Assembly (NCBI GenBank): GCA_002724925.1
Contig: PBQA01000033.1
Location: forward strand, 1-64,000
DNA length: 64,000 nt
Origin: Oceanospirillaceae bacterium
GTDB lineage: Bacteria; Pseudomonadota; Gammaproteobacteria; Pseudomonadales; Oceanobacteraceae
Direction: 5' to 3'
Shown piece by piece: positions 1-8,415 of the stretch (positions are counted from its first letter, which is position 1; the number at the start of each line of letters is the position of its first letter). The translations under genes were made by a program, and so were the position numbers. The notes under the pieces are model-generated. The model was given only the letters and a program-made list of their open reading frames with translations, searched no databases and was not told the DNA's origin.

Positions 1-2
1 TC

Positions 3-65
3 AATTCACGACCAAGAAAACGATTAAACTACAAGACACCTGAGGAAATGTACTATGAAATCTAA
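3..65 (+). mobile_element. IS30-family transposase, C-terminal fragment
   Basis: The plus strand reads as a short open frame cut by the window edge, containing NSRPRKRLNYKTPEEMYYE and then TAA. The N-x-RPRK-x-L-x-YKTP-x-E pattern is the characteristic C-terminal end of IS30-family transposases (DDE integrases). Only about 20 residues are visible, so it cannot be said whether the element is complete upstream. The AT-rich sequence after the stop, up to about position 91, probably includes the right end of the element. It lies directly beside the end of the first cassette-like gene and may have removed that cassette's recombination site. Family call from motif only. Confidence 0.55.
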
Positions 66-93
66 TTATTTCTGTCGCACTTCAAACTTGATA

Positions 94-810
94 CTAAGTT
101 TTTGGTAGTTTAAGCCCATGTTCAGCCTCTAGGTATTTAAGAACCTTATGTAGAGCCCTATATATGTTTAACTCATTAGCGCCAAATGGGTAGTACCCAC
201 TGATTAACTGTTCGGCTGGGATGTCTCGGGGTACGGTTTTCCGTTTGAATTCATTTTCACCATCGAAAAATTTGACTGGATAACGAAATGAGCGCCCTTC
301 ACTCTCAAGGTCACCCCAACTTCCATAATTTTGAATATTGCCATTGTAACACTCACTACCTATGATATTCTCGATATCAATTAATATATTTTTCAGAGGA
401 TCTATTTCTGCCCGAGTCCTTTGGATCGACTCATAGCTTGAGACTTTTTCTTGCACGTATTCAAGCTGCCCCCTAAAGTAATTTTCATTCTCTGTTCGAG
501 CTTCAAGTATCCATTGGTTAAATAACTCGTCACCCTGTTTAGCGCTGATAAGTTCTTTTAATTCAGCGATGGCTTCTAGCTCATCTTGAATAGAGGAGAA
601 ACGCTCTTCCCATGTGTCGAAACTTTCCTTGGCTTCTTGAATTAAGGACTCTTTTTCTTCATCAGAAACACATGAATAATCCAGCGCCACGAAATTCCTG
701 TATGCATCAAGTTCTTCCTTGACTGTATAGGTTTGCATTTCCTTGTCGTCAGGCCAGACTTCTTTTGCAGCAGCTCTAATATCATCGATTACTGAGTCAG
801 GAATTGGCAT
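94..810 (-). CDS. Cassette-borne protein of unknown function
   Basis: I do not recognise a family. The product is about 238 residues and acidic. Residues 1-130 are largely helical and Glu/Lys rich, with probable coiled coils, and the C-terminal part contains aromatic residues (YGSWGD, RYPVKFFDGENEF). No signal peptide or membrane segment is seen. An in-frame ATG six codons upstream overlaps the GTTATG end of the attC-like site, but AAGGAG lies seven bases before the ATG chosen here, so this start is preferred. Its position right after a cassette recombination point, in the same orientation as the next gene, suggests an integron gene cassette. No catalytic motif is visible, so no function is proposed. 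Confidence 0.6.
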   Translation of the reverse strand: MPIPDSVIDDIRAAAKEVWPDDKEMQTYTVKEELDAYRNFVALDYSCVSDEEKESLIQEAKESFDTWEERFSSIQDELEAIAELKELISAKQGDELFNQWILEARTENENYFRGQLEYVQEKVSSYESIQRTRAEIDPLKNILIDIENIIGSECYNGNIQNYGSWGDLESEGRSFRYPVKFFDGENEFKRKTVPRDIPAEQLISGYYPFGANELNIYRALHKVLKYLEAEHGLKLPKT

Positions 811-826
811 TTGATCTCCTTGAAAC

Positions 827-912
827 ATAACGCTCCGCTAGAAGGCGAGCGAAGCGAGTCCTAGTGAAGGCCACGCTTTCTGTGGCCGTAGCGAGTTTCA
901 GCGGTTTGTTAT
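827..912 (-). other. attC-like integron recombination site
   Basis: On the minus strand the site begins TAACAAACCGCT and ends AGCGGAGCGTTATG. The ends are inverted repeats with the internal mismatches expected of attC simple sites, and they resemble the ends of Vibrio VCR sites (TAACAAACG.. / ..GGCGTTATG). Inside lie further inverted repeats, including GGCCAC/GTGGCC around a short loop. At 86 bases it is within the normal attC size range. It separates two same-orientation genes of unknown function, as expected in a cassette array, and the upstream gene stops right at its edge. No integron integrase gene is in the window. Confidence 0.55.
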
Positions 913-1361
913 TAGCCTTCTTTAGTAAGCTCATCAATTTTCTTGGTAAAGTAGTGTGTCAATAACTGCTGGCCACCTTCGAATACCGTTTTGAAGGGTG
1001 CATCCCGCAGTTCCGATTTCAACTTACTCAAAACCTCCCGGTTATTGAGCGCTGCAGCGAAATCGTAACCTTTCTGGGTAAGTCTGAGAGGAAAATCATA
1101 ATCAATTTTGTACTCTCCACTAAGATACAAATGAAGGCCTACATCCTCTAGATTATCCATACGCCGGTATGCATTGGAGATCAGCTCATTATCAAGCATT
1201 TGGTGCAAATGAAAGTGAAACTTTTGAAAAGACTGGGATTTATTGTCACTTCCACCGAGGTCTAAACCAGCGTCTTCAACATCTTGCCATGAAGTATGAG
1301 CACTCTCACTTTCAATGAAGACTCGCATCAGCGTAGACATGTAATCAAAATCCATTTTCAT
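912..1361 (-). CDS. DUF2513-like protein, cassette-borne
   Basis: The product is 149 residues. The N-terminal helix (MDFDYMSTLMRVFIE), the middle HLHQMLDNELIS and the segment LRLTQKGYDFAAALN followed by a Lys-rich helix resemble the DUF2513 family, small winged-helix-like proteins often found on phages, plasmids and islands. The function of that family is unknown to me. GGAG lies about 12 bases before the ATG. The stop codon abuts the attC-like site, and a possible cassette boundary sits just upstream of the start, so the gene is nearly all of its putative cassette. Family assignment is by pattern recall. Confidence 0.6.
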   Translation of the reverse strand: MKMDFDYMSTLMRVFIESESAHTSWQDVEDAGLDLGGSDNKSQSFQKFHFHLHQMLDNELISNAYRRMDNLEDVGLHLYLSGEYKIDYDFPLRLTQKGYDFAAALNNREVLSKLKSELRDAPFKTVFEGGQQLLTHYFTKKIDELTKEG

Positions 1362-1387
1362 CTAGCGATTTCTCCAATCACTCATGG

Positions 1388-1406
1388 CTGATAACAGCTT
1401 GTTAGT
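1388..1406 (-). other. Possible upstream cassette boundary (attC/attI remnant)
   Basis: The minus strand reads TAACAAGC directly followed by TGTTATCAGCC. This combines an attC-like 5' end with a GTTAT crossover-like sequence and no long hairpin between them. It lies where the cassette carrying the DUF2513-like gene should begin, so it could be a deleted attC, an attI fragment or a secondary integration site. The evidence is a short sequence match only. Confidence 0.25.
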
Positions 1407-1818
1407 GTGCGTGCGCATTTATCCTGGGACACTCTTTCGAGGTTTCCCAGGTAACTCTTTGAACTGATTGAAAAATCTTCCATAATTCAAATCTCCCTTC
1501 CAGAAAAACGCGCACGCCTGTTATTTCTATAACCGCGGGCACAGAAACTTGTAAACCACATCTACAAGTCTTTGATTCACATACGGTTTACCGTACTACC
1601 CACCGGCAAAACGCGCAAGCGCGAATGTAAAGCGTGCCAGTTTTGCCCGAAAACGCCGAAATATACTGTATGGATGTCCCCCTTCTCTTTACATTCAGAT
1701 TGTCCGCATCGCTTATCGCCGACCTAGCACTTTATTACTAGTTTTTGCCAACTGGTAGGATGCAGCACCTGCCATCTGGCCCTAGACTTATAAAAAGAAT
1801 ACATAACTAAGGTGGCTT
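1407..1818 (+). promoter_or_regulatory. Intergenic region upstream of putA with palindromes
   Basis: No gene is seen in this stretch. It holds a 7-bp-arm hairpin (CCTGGGA / TCCCAGG) near 1422-1452, a 14-base near-palindrome TACGGTTTACCGTA at 1582-1595, and CGCGCAAGCGCG near 1613. The last two could be operators for proline catabolism, but no known regulator motif was matched. An AAGGTGG Shine-Dalgarno precedes the putA start. Confidence 0.3.
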
Positions 1819-4800
1819 ATGGCTGAGAGCTTCAGTGCAGAACGTATGCTGACGGGGAAGATGGCGGCGGTGCCAGCGTCGGGCTGGATGGCGTTGATTC
1901 GCGCAGGGTATTATACGGGCGGTTGTACCGACGAGACTCAGTTGGTCCGCTCTATGGCCGAGCAGATGTCTGAGCCATTGTTGGCCCACGCGTCCCGAGA
2001 GGCGTGTCGCTTAATCACCGAACTGCGCGAGCATACCGGTGAGCTGTCGCTGTTCGATCAGTTTATGCAGGAGTACAGCCTGGATAACGACGAAGGCCTG
2101 ACGCTGATGATTATCGCTGAGGCGCTGTTGCGCATCCCGGATAAGGCGTCACGGTATGCCTTTATCCGCGCTGAGATCTCTCAGGCAGATTGGGAGCAGC
2201 ACCTGAGCCATAGCCCATCCCACTGGGTGAATATGGCAACGCGTGGCTTGTCGGTCAGTGGCCGTATGGCGCGGTTAAAGAACGCACTCGGGCGCTTGAT
2301 TACCCGCCCCGGCGAGCCGGTGATCCGCAATGCGCTGCAATACGCGATGCAGATGCTGGGCAATCAGTTCGTGCTGGGTGAAGACATCGCCACTGCCCGC
2401 GCCAATGCCGAACGCACGCACTCTGAGTTAAATGCCTTCTCATTCGATATGCTGGGTGAGGCGGCGCTCTGTGATGACGACGCAGAGAAGTATCTGGCCA
2501 GCTATCGAGCTGCGTTAAAAGAGATCGCACTTCAGAACAACGCCTCTGATCAAACAGCTAACACTTCTAAACGTCCCTGCTCGCTTTCAATTAAGCTTTC
2601 TGCTCTGCACCCGCGTTATGAAGACACCCAGCGCGAAGACGTTAAGGTCAGGCTCTATGATCGCCTCGCGACACTCGTGCGTGAAGCACGTGAGTTGTCG
2701 GTGCCCGTAACCATTGATGCCGAAGAAGCCGACCGTCTGGTTCTATCGCTGGAGTTATTTGAACAGGTACTGAGTAACGAAGCCGCTGACTGGGGCCAGT
2801 TTGGCCTCGCTGTGCAGGCTTACAGCAAACGCGCCTTGCCCGTGTTGGGCTGGCTTGATGCGTTAGCACGCGAGCACGCGGTGAGAGTTCCAGTGCGCTT
2901 AGTCAAAGGCGCCTACTGGGATAACGAAATCAAACTGGCGCAGCAACGTGGCTTGCCCGGTTACCCCGTTTTTACCCGTAAAGAGCACACCGATCTTTCC
3001 TATCTGGCGTGTGCGGCCTATATGCTGAAAAGCACGGGCATTTATCCGCAATTCGCGACTCATAATGCGCATACCTTAATGGCCGTATCCGCGATGGCCG
3101 ATGCGCTGTCATCAGCAGAATCGAGTGACGCTTGCGAATTCCAACGCCTGCAGGGCATGGGCGAGCCCTTGTATGACGCCTGGCAAAGTAAACGCAAAGA
3201 CTACGTGCGTACTTATGCCCCGGTCGGTGAACACAAAGAGCTATTGCCTTATCTGGTGCGACGCTTGTTAGAAAACGGCGCCAATACGTCGTTTGTGCAT
3301 CATCTATGGAAGTCAGATATCAGCCCTGAAGCGTTGGTACAGTCACCACTGGATCTCGCCCGCGAGCACCATTTTGCACCCGCAGCGGATATCCCGGCAC
3401 CCGCCAATATTCTTGCACCGCGTAAAAATTCAGCCGGGTTAAACCTGAACAACCGTGATGAGCTTGATTCGTTACTCGCAGGCTTAGAGCGCTGGAAGTC
3501 TCACCAATGGCAAGCTCGCCCTCAGGTGAAGATCAGCAGCCTCACTACCTATCAGCCAGATATAGTTGTGGGTTGCCCTTTCTCTGCACACGATAAGGTG
3601 GGCCTCGTGCAATGGGCACACCCTGACGATGTGTACGCCATTATTGATACTGCCCAACGCGCCTTTACTCACTGGAATAGCGAACCGCGCCCCGCGTTTG
3701 CCGCCCAGCGAAAAGCCTGGCTGCTGACCCTGGCTGATTTACTCGAAACCCACCGACATGAGTTGATCATGCTGTGTGTGCGCGAAGCGGGTAAAACCCT
3801 GCGGGACGCCGTGGATGAGATTCGTGAAGCCGTCGATTTCTGTCGCTACTATTCGGGCTTTATTGATGAAGGTTTTGCCGAGCCGATTGCCCTGCCCGGC
3901 CCGACGGGTGAGTTAAACCAACTGCACTATGAAGGTCGCGGTGTGTGGTTTTGCATCAGCCCCTGGAATTTCCCGTTGGCGATATTTATTGGTCAGATCA
4001 GTGCTGCACTCGCCGCTGGCAATGCCGTAATTGCCAAACCCGCAGAAGCCACCAGCCTGATTGCCGCACGTGCTATTGAACTGGCCAATGCAGCAGGCGT
4101 ACCTCAAGAATTACTGCAGTGCGTGCCGGGGTCTGGCCCGATACTGGGCGATGTATTCTGCAACGATGCACGTATTGCTGGCGTAGCCTTTACCGGCTCT
4201 CATAAAACAGCCCATAAAATCGCGATGGACCTTGCCCATCGTCGTGGCCCTATCGCAACATTTATTGCCGAAACCGGCGGTCAGAACGCAATGATCGTTG
4301 ATTCAACCGCCCTGCCTGAGCAAGTCGTTAAAGACGTCTTACGCTCCGCCTTTGGTAGCGCTGGGCAACGTTGTTCGGCATTGCGAGCCTTGTACCTGCA
4401 AGCGGATATTGCCGATGAAATTATCCGTTTATTAAAAGGCGCCATGAATGAGTTGGTGGTGGGAAATCCAGGCGATGTATCCACCGATGTCGGCCCGCTG
4501 ATTTCGATGCAAGCAAAGAACAGTCTGCTTGCTCATATCCGCCATTTAAAAAGCCATGGCAAGCTGTTGGCTCAAGTCGACAACGTGCCCGAAGAAGGTT
4601 TCTTTCTAGCCCCCGTTGCGTACGAGATTGGATCAATTTCAGAACTGGACGACGAGCACTTCGGGCCGATCCTGCATGTGATCCGTTACCAGAACGCTGA
4701 CCTGCCGAAAGTCATTGAAGATATTAATAACACGGGATTCGGCCTGACCTTGTCTGTGCATTCCCGCAATCCTGAAGTATCAGGCTTTATTGCGCGTACC

Positions 4801-5010
4801 GCTCGCGTGGGCAACGTATATATTAATCGCGATCAGATCGGTGCTGTGGTGGGTGTACAGCCGTTTGGCGGCCTGGGGCGGTCAGGCACTGGCCCGAAAG
4901 CCGGAGGCCCTGATTACGTGAAACGTTTTGCCTGCGAGCGCACAGTCAGCGTTAACACCAGTGCGATAGGCGGTAACGCAGAGCTACTACGGCAGAAAAA
5001 TCAAAGTTGA
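1819..5010 (+). CDS. putA: Bifunctional proline dehydrogenase / P5C dehydrogenase
   Basis: Oxidises proline to glutamate in two steps, with FAD and quinone and then NAD+. The proline dehydrogenase barrel spans roughly residues 180-470, with SIKLSALHPRYE (Lys259) and RLVKGAYWDNE. The aldehyde dehydrogenase half (about 580-1040) has SPWNFPLA, ETGGQN with Glu818, and GSAGQRCSALR with catalytic Cys852. The C-terminus GGLGRSGTGPKAGGP is typical of PutA. At 1063 residues it lacks the N-terminal ribbon-helix-helix DNA-binding domain of the roughly 1300-residue trifunctional PutA and starts directly in the linker/PRODH part. It therefore cannot repress its own gene in the E. coli manner. AAGGTGG precedes the ATG. 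Confidence 0.97.
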   Translation: MAESFSAERMLTGKMAAVPASGWMALIRAGYYTGGCTDETQLVRSMAEQMSEPLLAHASREACRLITELREHTGELSLFDQFMQEYSLDNDEGLTLMIIAEALLRIPDKASRYAFIRAEISQADWEQHLSHSPSHWVNMATRGLSVSGRMARLKNALGRLITRPGEPVIRNALQYAMQMLGNQFVLGEDIATARANAERTHSELNAFSFDMLGEAALCDDDAEKYLASYRAALKEIALQNNASDQTANTSKRPCSLSIKLSALHPRYEDTQREDVKVRLYDRLATLVREARELSVPVTIDAEEADRLVLSLELFEQVLSNEAADWGQFGLAVQAYSKRALPVLGWLDALAREHAVRVPVRLVKGAYWDNEIKLAQQRGLPGYPVFTRKEHTDLSYLACAAYMLKSTGIYPQFATHNAHTLMAVSAMADALSSAESSDACEFQRLQGMGEPLYDAWQSKRKDYVRTYAPVGEHKELLPYLVRRLLENGANTSFVHHLWKSDISPEALVQSPLDLAREHHFAPAADIPAPANILAPRKNSAGLNLNNRDELDSLLAGLERWKSHQWQARPQVKISSLTTYQPDIVVGCPFSAHDKVGLVQWAHPDDVYAIIDTAQRAFTHWNSEPRPAFAAQRKAWLLTLADLLETHRHELIMLCVREAGKTLRDAVDEIREAVDFCRYYSGFIDEGFAEPIALPGPTGELNQLHYEGRGVWFCISPWNFPLAIFIGQISAALAAGNAVIAKPAEATSLIAARAIELANAAGVPQELLQCVPGSGPILGDVFCNDARIAGVAFTGSHKTAHKIAMDLAHRRGPIATFIAETGGQNAMIVDSTALPEQVVKDVLRSAFGSAGQRCSALRALYLQADIADEIIRLLKGAMNELVVGNPGDVSTDVGPLISMQAKNSLLAHIRHLKSHGKLLAQVDNVPEEGFFLAPVAYEIGSISELDDEHFGPILHVIRYQNADLPKVIEDINNTGFGLTLSVHSRNPEVSGFIARTARVGNVYINRDQIGAVVGVQPFGGLGRSGTGPKAGGPDYVKRFACERTVSVNTSAIGGNAELLRQKNQS

Positions 5011-5024
5011 ATCAAACGTTATGA

Positions 5025-5774
5025 TTACTGGCGATAAAGTTCTTTGTCGTCAGTAAAGATTTTATCGCCCACGTTTTCAGCCTGCTTAAGCGCTTTCAAC
5101 GAACTGGAGCGGAACTCGCGTGAATACAGCACAGCGGTAATTAATGCTGCGGTGCCCATAAACAGCCACTCAGAGACAAACCAACTGAGTGCTGCCATCG
5201 AGAAGTAAAACGCACGCAGCCCATTGTTGTAACTGTGGCTGGCCTGATCAATGACCTTCGCACTGTAGAGCGCCATGCTACGACGATCACCGGGAGTCAC
5301 CGAATTATCGTCAGGCATAGGCGCAGCGCCCACCAATACCGAGGCAAATCCAAACTGACGCATTGACCAGGTAAAGGTGAAGTAGGCGTAAATAAATATG
5401 ACCACCAGCACGGCGATCTTAAATTCGAGTTCAGTCAGTGAGTCGCCTTCAACGAACGATACGGTGCTCAACATGGCACTGATTTTATCCGTTGCTGTCA
5501 GTGCAGTAAGAAGACCCGCAATAATCAGCACGCAAGAGGATGCAAAGAAGTTTACGTTGCGCTCAATGTTAGCCAGCAGAGCCGCATCGCCTACGCGGAT
5601 TTCACGTTTCAGCATCCGGCGCATCCAGTTGATACGATGCACATGCAGAACAGACGACAAGGACGCAGAACGTTTAGCCCGGTAGTGCGCAAATTTGGCA
5701 TAACCAAACCAGCAAAACACCAGCCAACCGAGGCTGATAAAGTTGAGCATGCCTATTTCTGCAAAACCTGCCAT
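5025..5774 (-). CDS. DUF599 family membrane protein
   Basis: An integral membrane protein of about 249 residues with four to five predicted helices: near residues 12-28, 75-95, 120-142 and a pair around 185-220. The signature HRINWMRRMLKREIRVGDAA followed by NVNFFASSCVLIIAGLL matches the DUF599 family (inner-membrane proteins of unknown role, with plant and bacterial members). It faces putA tail to tail with a gap of only 14 bases and no clear terminator. Function unknown. Confidence 0.8.
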   Translation of the reverse strand: MAGFAEIGMLNFISLGWLVFCWFGYAKFAHYRAKRSASLSSVLHVHRINWMRRMLKREIRVGDAALLANIERNVNFFASSCVLIIAGLLTALTATDKISAMLSTVSFVEGDSLTELEFKIAVLVVIFIYAYFTFTWSMRQFGFASVLVGAAPMPDDNSVTPGDRRSMALYSAKVIDQASHSYNNGLRAFYFSMAALSWFVSEWLFMGTAALITAVLYSREFRSSSLKALKQAENVGDKIFTDDKELYRQ

Positions 5775-5841
5775 ATCGAAATGCCTGCTCCTGTAAGGTG
5801 ATCTGTTACATGACCTATAACGTGGCCTGTAAGGTGAATAG

Positions 5842-6360
5842 TTACCCTTTAAGAAGGGTCACCAGATAACGGATTCGCTCATCCGATAACTGGCGATAAT
5901 CGAAGTACGGAGTCACAACCGAACCTGAGTGATTCGATGCGAACCTACTGTCCAGCCATTTTGCACCATCTGTTTTGAAAAAGCCGCATTCTTCAGCGAA
6001 CTGTTTGCCCATCAGAAGAACTTGATGTGATGGTTTTGATGTCATGGTTGAAGGCCCGCCAAAACACAGCGCTACGCCACTGCCCGGATGGAGCATCCGC
6101 GCATCGCGATAGTCCTGCCAACGACTGAACTCTTCGGTGCCGTTAAATTTCAGTTCGTGCAGAAACTTGGCAAAGACATTAAAAATTTTGCGCCAATGAT
6201 TTCCTTCTTGCGCATTAATCTGAGCAATATCGCCATCGGCTAATGGCATGACGTCACCCGGATACGCAAAGGGTTCAAGAGATGGCCTGTTTGCCAGATA
6301 AACCCGCAGCCTTGCCTGCGGGTCACCTAAGCCAACATCGGCAACAGACGCCGTGGCCAT
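5842..6360 (-). CDS. Conserved hypothetical at the end of the arsenic operon
   Basis: I do not recognise this protein of about 172 residues with certainty. It is soluble, with short motifs such as RVYLANRPSLEPFAYPGDVMP near the start and HPGSGVALCFGGPS in the middle, and it has two cysteines far apart. The ATG used here lies one base after the acr3 stop (TGATATG), suggesting translational coupling. A TTG five codons upstream is an alternative start, and neither has a clear Shine-Dalgarno. Being the fourth gene of arsR-arsC-acr3 it may have an arsenic-related role, but the coupling is the only evidence. Confidence 0.65.
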   Translation of the reverse strand: MATASVADVGLGDPQARLRVYLANRPSLEPFAYPGDVMPLADGDIAQINAQEGNHWRKIFNVFAKFLHELKFNGTEEFSRWQDYRDARMLHPGSGVALCFGGPSTMTSKPSHQVLLMGKQFAEECGFFKTDGAKWLDSRFASNHSGSVVTPYFDYRQLSDERIRYLVTLLKG

Positions 6361-6361
6361 A

Positions 6362-7372
6362 TCAGGACGGTTCAAACCAATGTTTTGTGCGGTTAGCGAA
6401 AGCGACCAGCGAGAGCATCACCGGCACTTCAACAAGCACTCCCACCACGGTCGCCAGTGCCGCACCTGAATGCAAACCAAACAATGAAATAGCAACAGCC
6501 ACGGCCAACTCAAAGAAATTACTGGTGCCGATCATACAGGCAGGTGCAGCAACGTTATGCTTTAGCTTAATGCGTATGGCGATGAAATACGTAATCGCAA
6601 AGATGCCGTAGGTCTGAATCAGCAAAGGAATTGCGATCAGCAACATATCCAGAGGATTCTCTACGATGCGAGGTGCCTGCAAACCGAATAAAATCAGTAC
6701 GGTGGCCAACAACCCCAGAATAGACAACGGCTTTAACGTCTCTGACAAGCGCCCTACGCCCTCTGCCCCGAGTATTTTTCGAGTGAGCACACCTGCCACT
6801 AACGGCAAGACAACGTACAAGGCGACGGATATGAGCAATGTCTCCCACGGGACTTCAATATCCGAGACACCGAGAAGAAACCCTGCAATCGGTGCAAACG
6901 CAAAAATCATAATGACGTCGTTCACCGATACCTGTAGCAAGGTGTAATTCGCATCACCGCGCGTCAGGTGGCTCCAGACAAATACCATGGCAGTGCAAGG
7001 CGCGACGCCCAGCAAAATCATGCCGGCGATGTATTCCTGCGCGGTGGCAGGTGACACCAGGTCCGCAAATATATGATGAAAAAACAGCCAACCTAATGCA
7101 GCCATGGTGAAAGGCTTAATTAACCAGTTAATGATCAGGGTAAGCGCAAGCCCCTGAGGTTGCTTAGTGACATCTTTGATGGACGCAAAATCAACCTGCA
7201 TCATCATTGGATAAATCATCAGCCAAATCAGAACAGCAATCGGCAGATTTACGTTGGCGACTTCGGCATTGGCAACAATCTGAAAGACATCCGGCGTAAT
7301 AAGACCGGCAGCAATGCCTGCAACAATCGCAAGCCCGACCCACACGGATAAATAACGCTCAAAAATACCCAT
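6362..7372 (-). CDS. acr3: Arsenite efflux permease, ACR3 family
   Basis: Exports arsenite across the inner membrane using the proton-motive force. About ten membrane helices are visible over 336 residues, the usual ACR3 length. Family hallmarks are the start [20 protein letters not shown], the YPMMMQVDF segment, and [13 protein letters not shown], whose cysteine is essential in characterised Acr3 proteins. This is the ACR3 type, not the 12-helix ArsB type. Its ATG overlaps the arsC stop (TGATG), so the two are translationally coupled in arsR-arsC-acr3. Confidence 0.93.
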   Translation of the reverse strand: MGIFERYLSVWVGLAIVAGIAAGLITPDVFQIVANAEVANVNLPIAVLIWLMIYPMMMQVDFASIKDVTKQPQGLALTLIINWLIKPFTMAALGWLFFHHIFADLVSPATAQEYIAGMILLGVAPCTAMVFVWSHLTRGDANYTLLQVSVNDVIMIFAFAPIAGFLLGVSDIEVPWETLLISVALYVVLPLVAGVLTRKILGAEGVGRLSETLKPLSILGLLATVLILFGLQAPRIVENPLDMLLIAIPLLIQTYGIFAITYFIAIRIKLKHNVAAPACMIGTSNFFELAVAVAISLFGLHSGAALATVVGVLVEVPVMLSLVAFANRTKHWFEPS

Positions 7373-7854
7373 CAGGAAACATGCTCCGGTGTGAGAAGCC
7401 GCCCGATAGCGGTTTCGAGTGATTTTTTGTCCGTGAATTTATCCAATGAAGTTGATGCCAACAGAGACAAGCGTTGCTGCATCATACGGCCGACCTCTTT
7501 AAACATGCCTTGCTGCATGTCTTCGGTCGGTAATTTTGATGGATCAGGTAAGCCCCAATGTACACGGGCGGCATTACCGAACCATACCGGGCAGGTTTCT
7601 CCGGCAGCGCTGTCACAAACCGTAATGACGACATCGGGCGCAAAGGCTTCGTGATCATCCCAGCTCTGGCTGACCAGGCCTTCGGTGGAGATATTCTGGC
7701 TTTCGAGATATTTCAGCGTGCCCGGAAATACCACACCAGCAGGCTGGCTACCGGCGCTACGGGCATCAATTCTGCCCTCGGAAATATGACGTGTCAGTGC
7801 TTCAGCGAGGATGCTGCGACAACGGTTGTGTGTACAGATAAAAAGTATTTTCAT
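7372..7854 (-). CDS. arsC: Arsenate reductase, low-molecular-weight phosphatase type
   Basis: Reduces arsenate to arsenite, the substrate of the neighbouring efflux pump. The N-terminal [14 protein letters not shown] carries the CX5R phosphate-type loop (Cys7 to Arg13). Cys80 and Cys88 lie in [16 protein letters not shown] and would be the resolving pair of a thioredoxin-type disulfide relay. HWGLPDPS follows, as is usual in this family. The 160 residues form a single LMW-PTP-like domain. It is separated from arsR by about ten bases and overlaps acr3. No clear oddity. Confidence 0.93.
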   Translation of the reverse strand: MKILFICTHNRCRSILAEALTRHISEGRIDARSAGSQPAGVVFPGTLKYLESQNISTEGLVSQSWDDHEAFAPDVVITVCDSAAGETCPVWFGNAARVHWGLPDPSKLPTEDMQQGMFKEVGRMMQQRLSLLASTSLDKFTDKKSLETAIGRLLTPEHVS

Positions 7855-7864
7855 AAATCAGACG

Positions 7865-8203
7865 TCAGCAGCACGCTGACGATTCTCCCGGATTGATCAT
7901 GTGTTCAGGTACGGACGTAAGAACCATGGGCGCCAGTGTATTGATGACCTCAGCTACCCATGCCGGTAGTTGCGGCGCTAAGGAGTAATACACCCACTGC
8001 CCACGACGTTCAGTCTCGACCAAGCCAGCTTCACGCAATATCGCCAGGTGGCGCGATACTTTTGGCTGGCTGAGTTGCAGTATGTCCATCAGGTCACAAA
8101 CGCAGCGCGGGCCAGACGTCATTGCGACTACCGAGGTCAGCCGCGTGTCGTCGGCAAGCAGTTTCATAAGTTCAACGGGGGTCACTGTTTTTAAGCCCTG
8201 CAT
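7865..8203 (-). CDS. arsR: ArsR-type arsenite-responsive repressor
   Basis: A 112-residue winged-helix repressor of the ArsR/SmtB family. The recognition region is LSQPKVSRHLAILREAGLV, and the wing ends in RRGQWVYYSL. Cys34 and Cys36 in GPRCVCDLM are the CxC pair that binds As(III) in many ArsR proteins, and the C-terminus ends SSACC, possibly a third thiol ligand. First gene of the operon, it presumably represses its own promoter through the AT-rich palindromes just upstream. No strong Shine-Dalgarno precedes the ATG. Confidence 0.92.
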   Translation of the reverse strand: MQGLKTVTPVELMKLLADDTRLTSVVAMTSGPRCVCDLMDILQLSQPKVSRHLAILREAGLVETERRGQWVYYSLAPQLPAWVAEVINTLAPMVLTSVPEHMINPGESSACC

Positions 8204-8243
8204 TTCATGTGCGTTGTGCGCTCTTCAGCTTGCGACCTTGCTA

Positions 8244-8301
8244 ATTATACAAGTCATCATCTGAATATATGAAAAATCATATATATGTTTTTTCGCATAT
8301 G
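8244..8301 (-). promoter_or_regulatory. arsR promoter and operator
   Basis: On the minus strand a perfect TATAAT lies at 8249-8244, with only a weak TCATAT at the -35 position. Covering the -35 and upstream are three ATATG/CATAT half-sites spaced by A/T runs, including CATATG, CATATATATG and CATATATTC around ATTTTT and GAAAAAA. This arrangement is what an ArsR dimer would bind to block polymerase. Inferred from position and symmetry. Confidence 0.6.
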
Positions 8302-8415
8302 CAAGTTTTGCCTCTGGCAAACGGCCGGATTGCCCCTTTTTCAAGTAACTAAAAGGCTGCTAGTGTTATCTCATCTTTCTCAAACCCTCTTTTGACTGAG
8401 CTTAAGGAGCGATAC

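Noticed and set aside
1676-1690. CTGTATGGATG-like LexA half-site upstream of putA
   Set aside because: Only one half fits; there is no CAG at the required spacing.
1819-5010. PutA with N-terminal ribbon-helix-helix repressor domain
   Set aside because: The protein begins directly in the region before the proline dehydrogenase barrel, with AAGGTGG placed for this start; no upstream in-frame coding sequence supports the extra domain.
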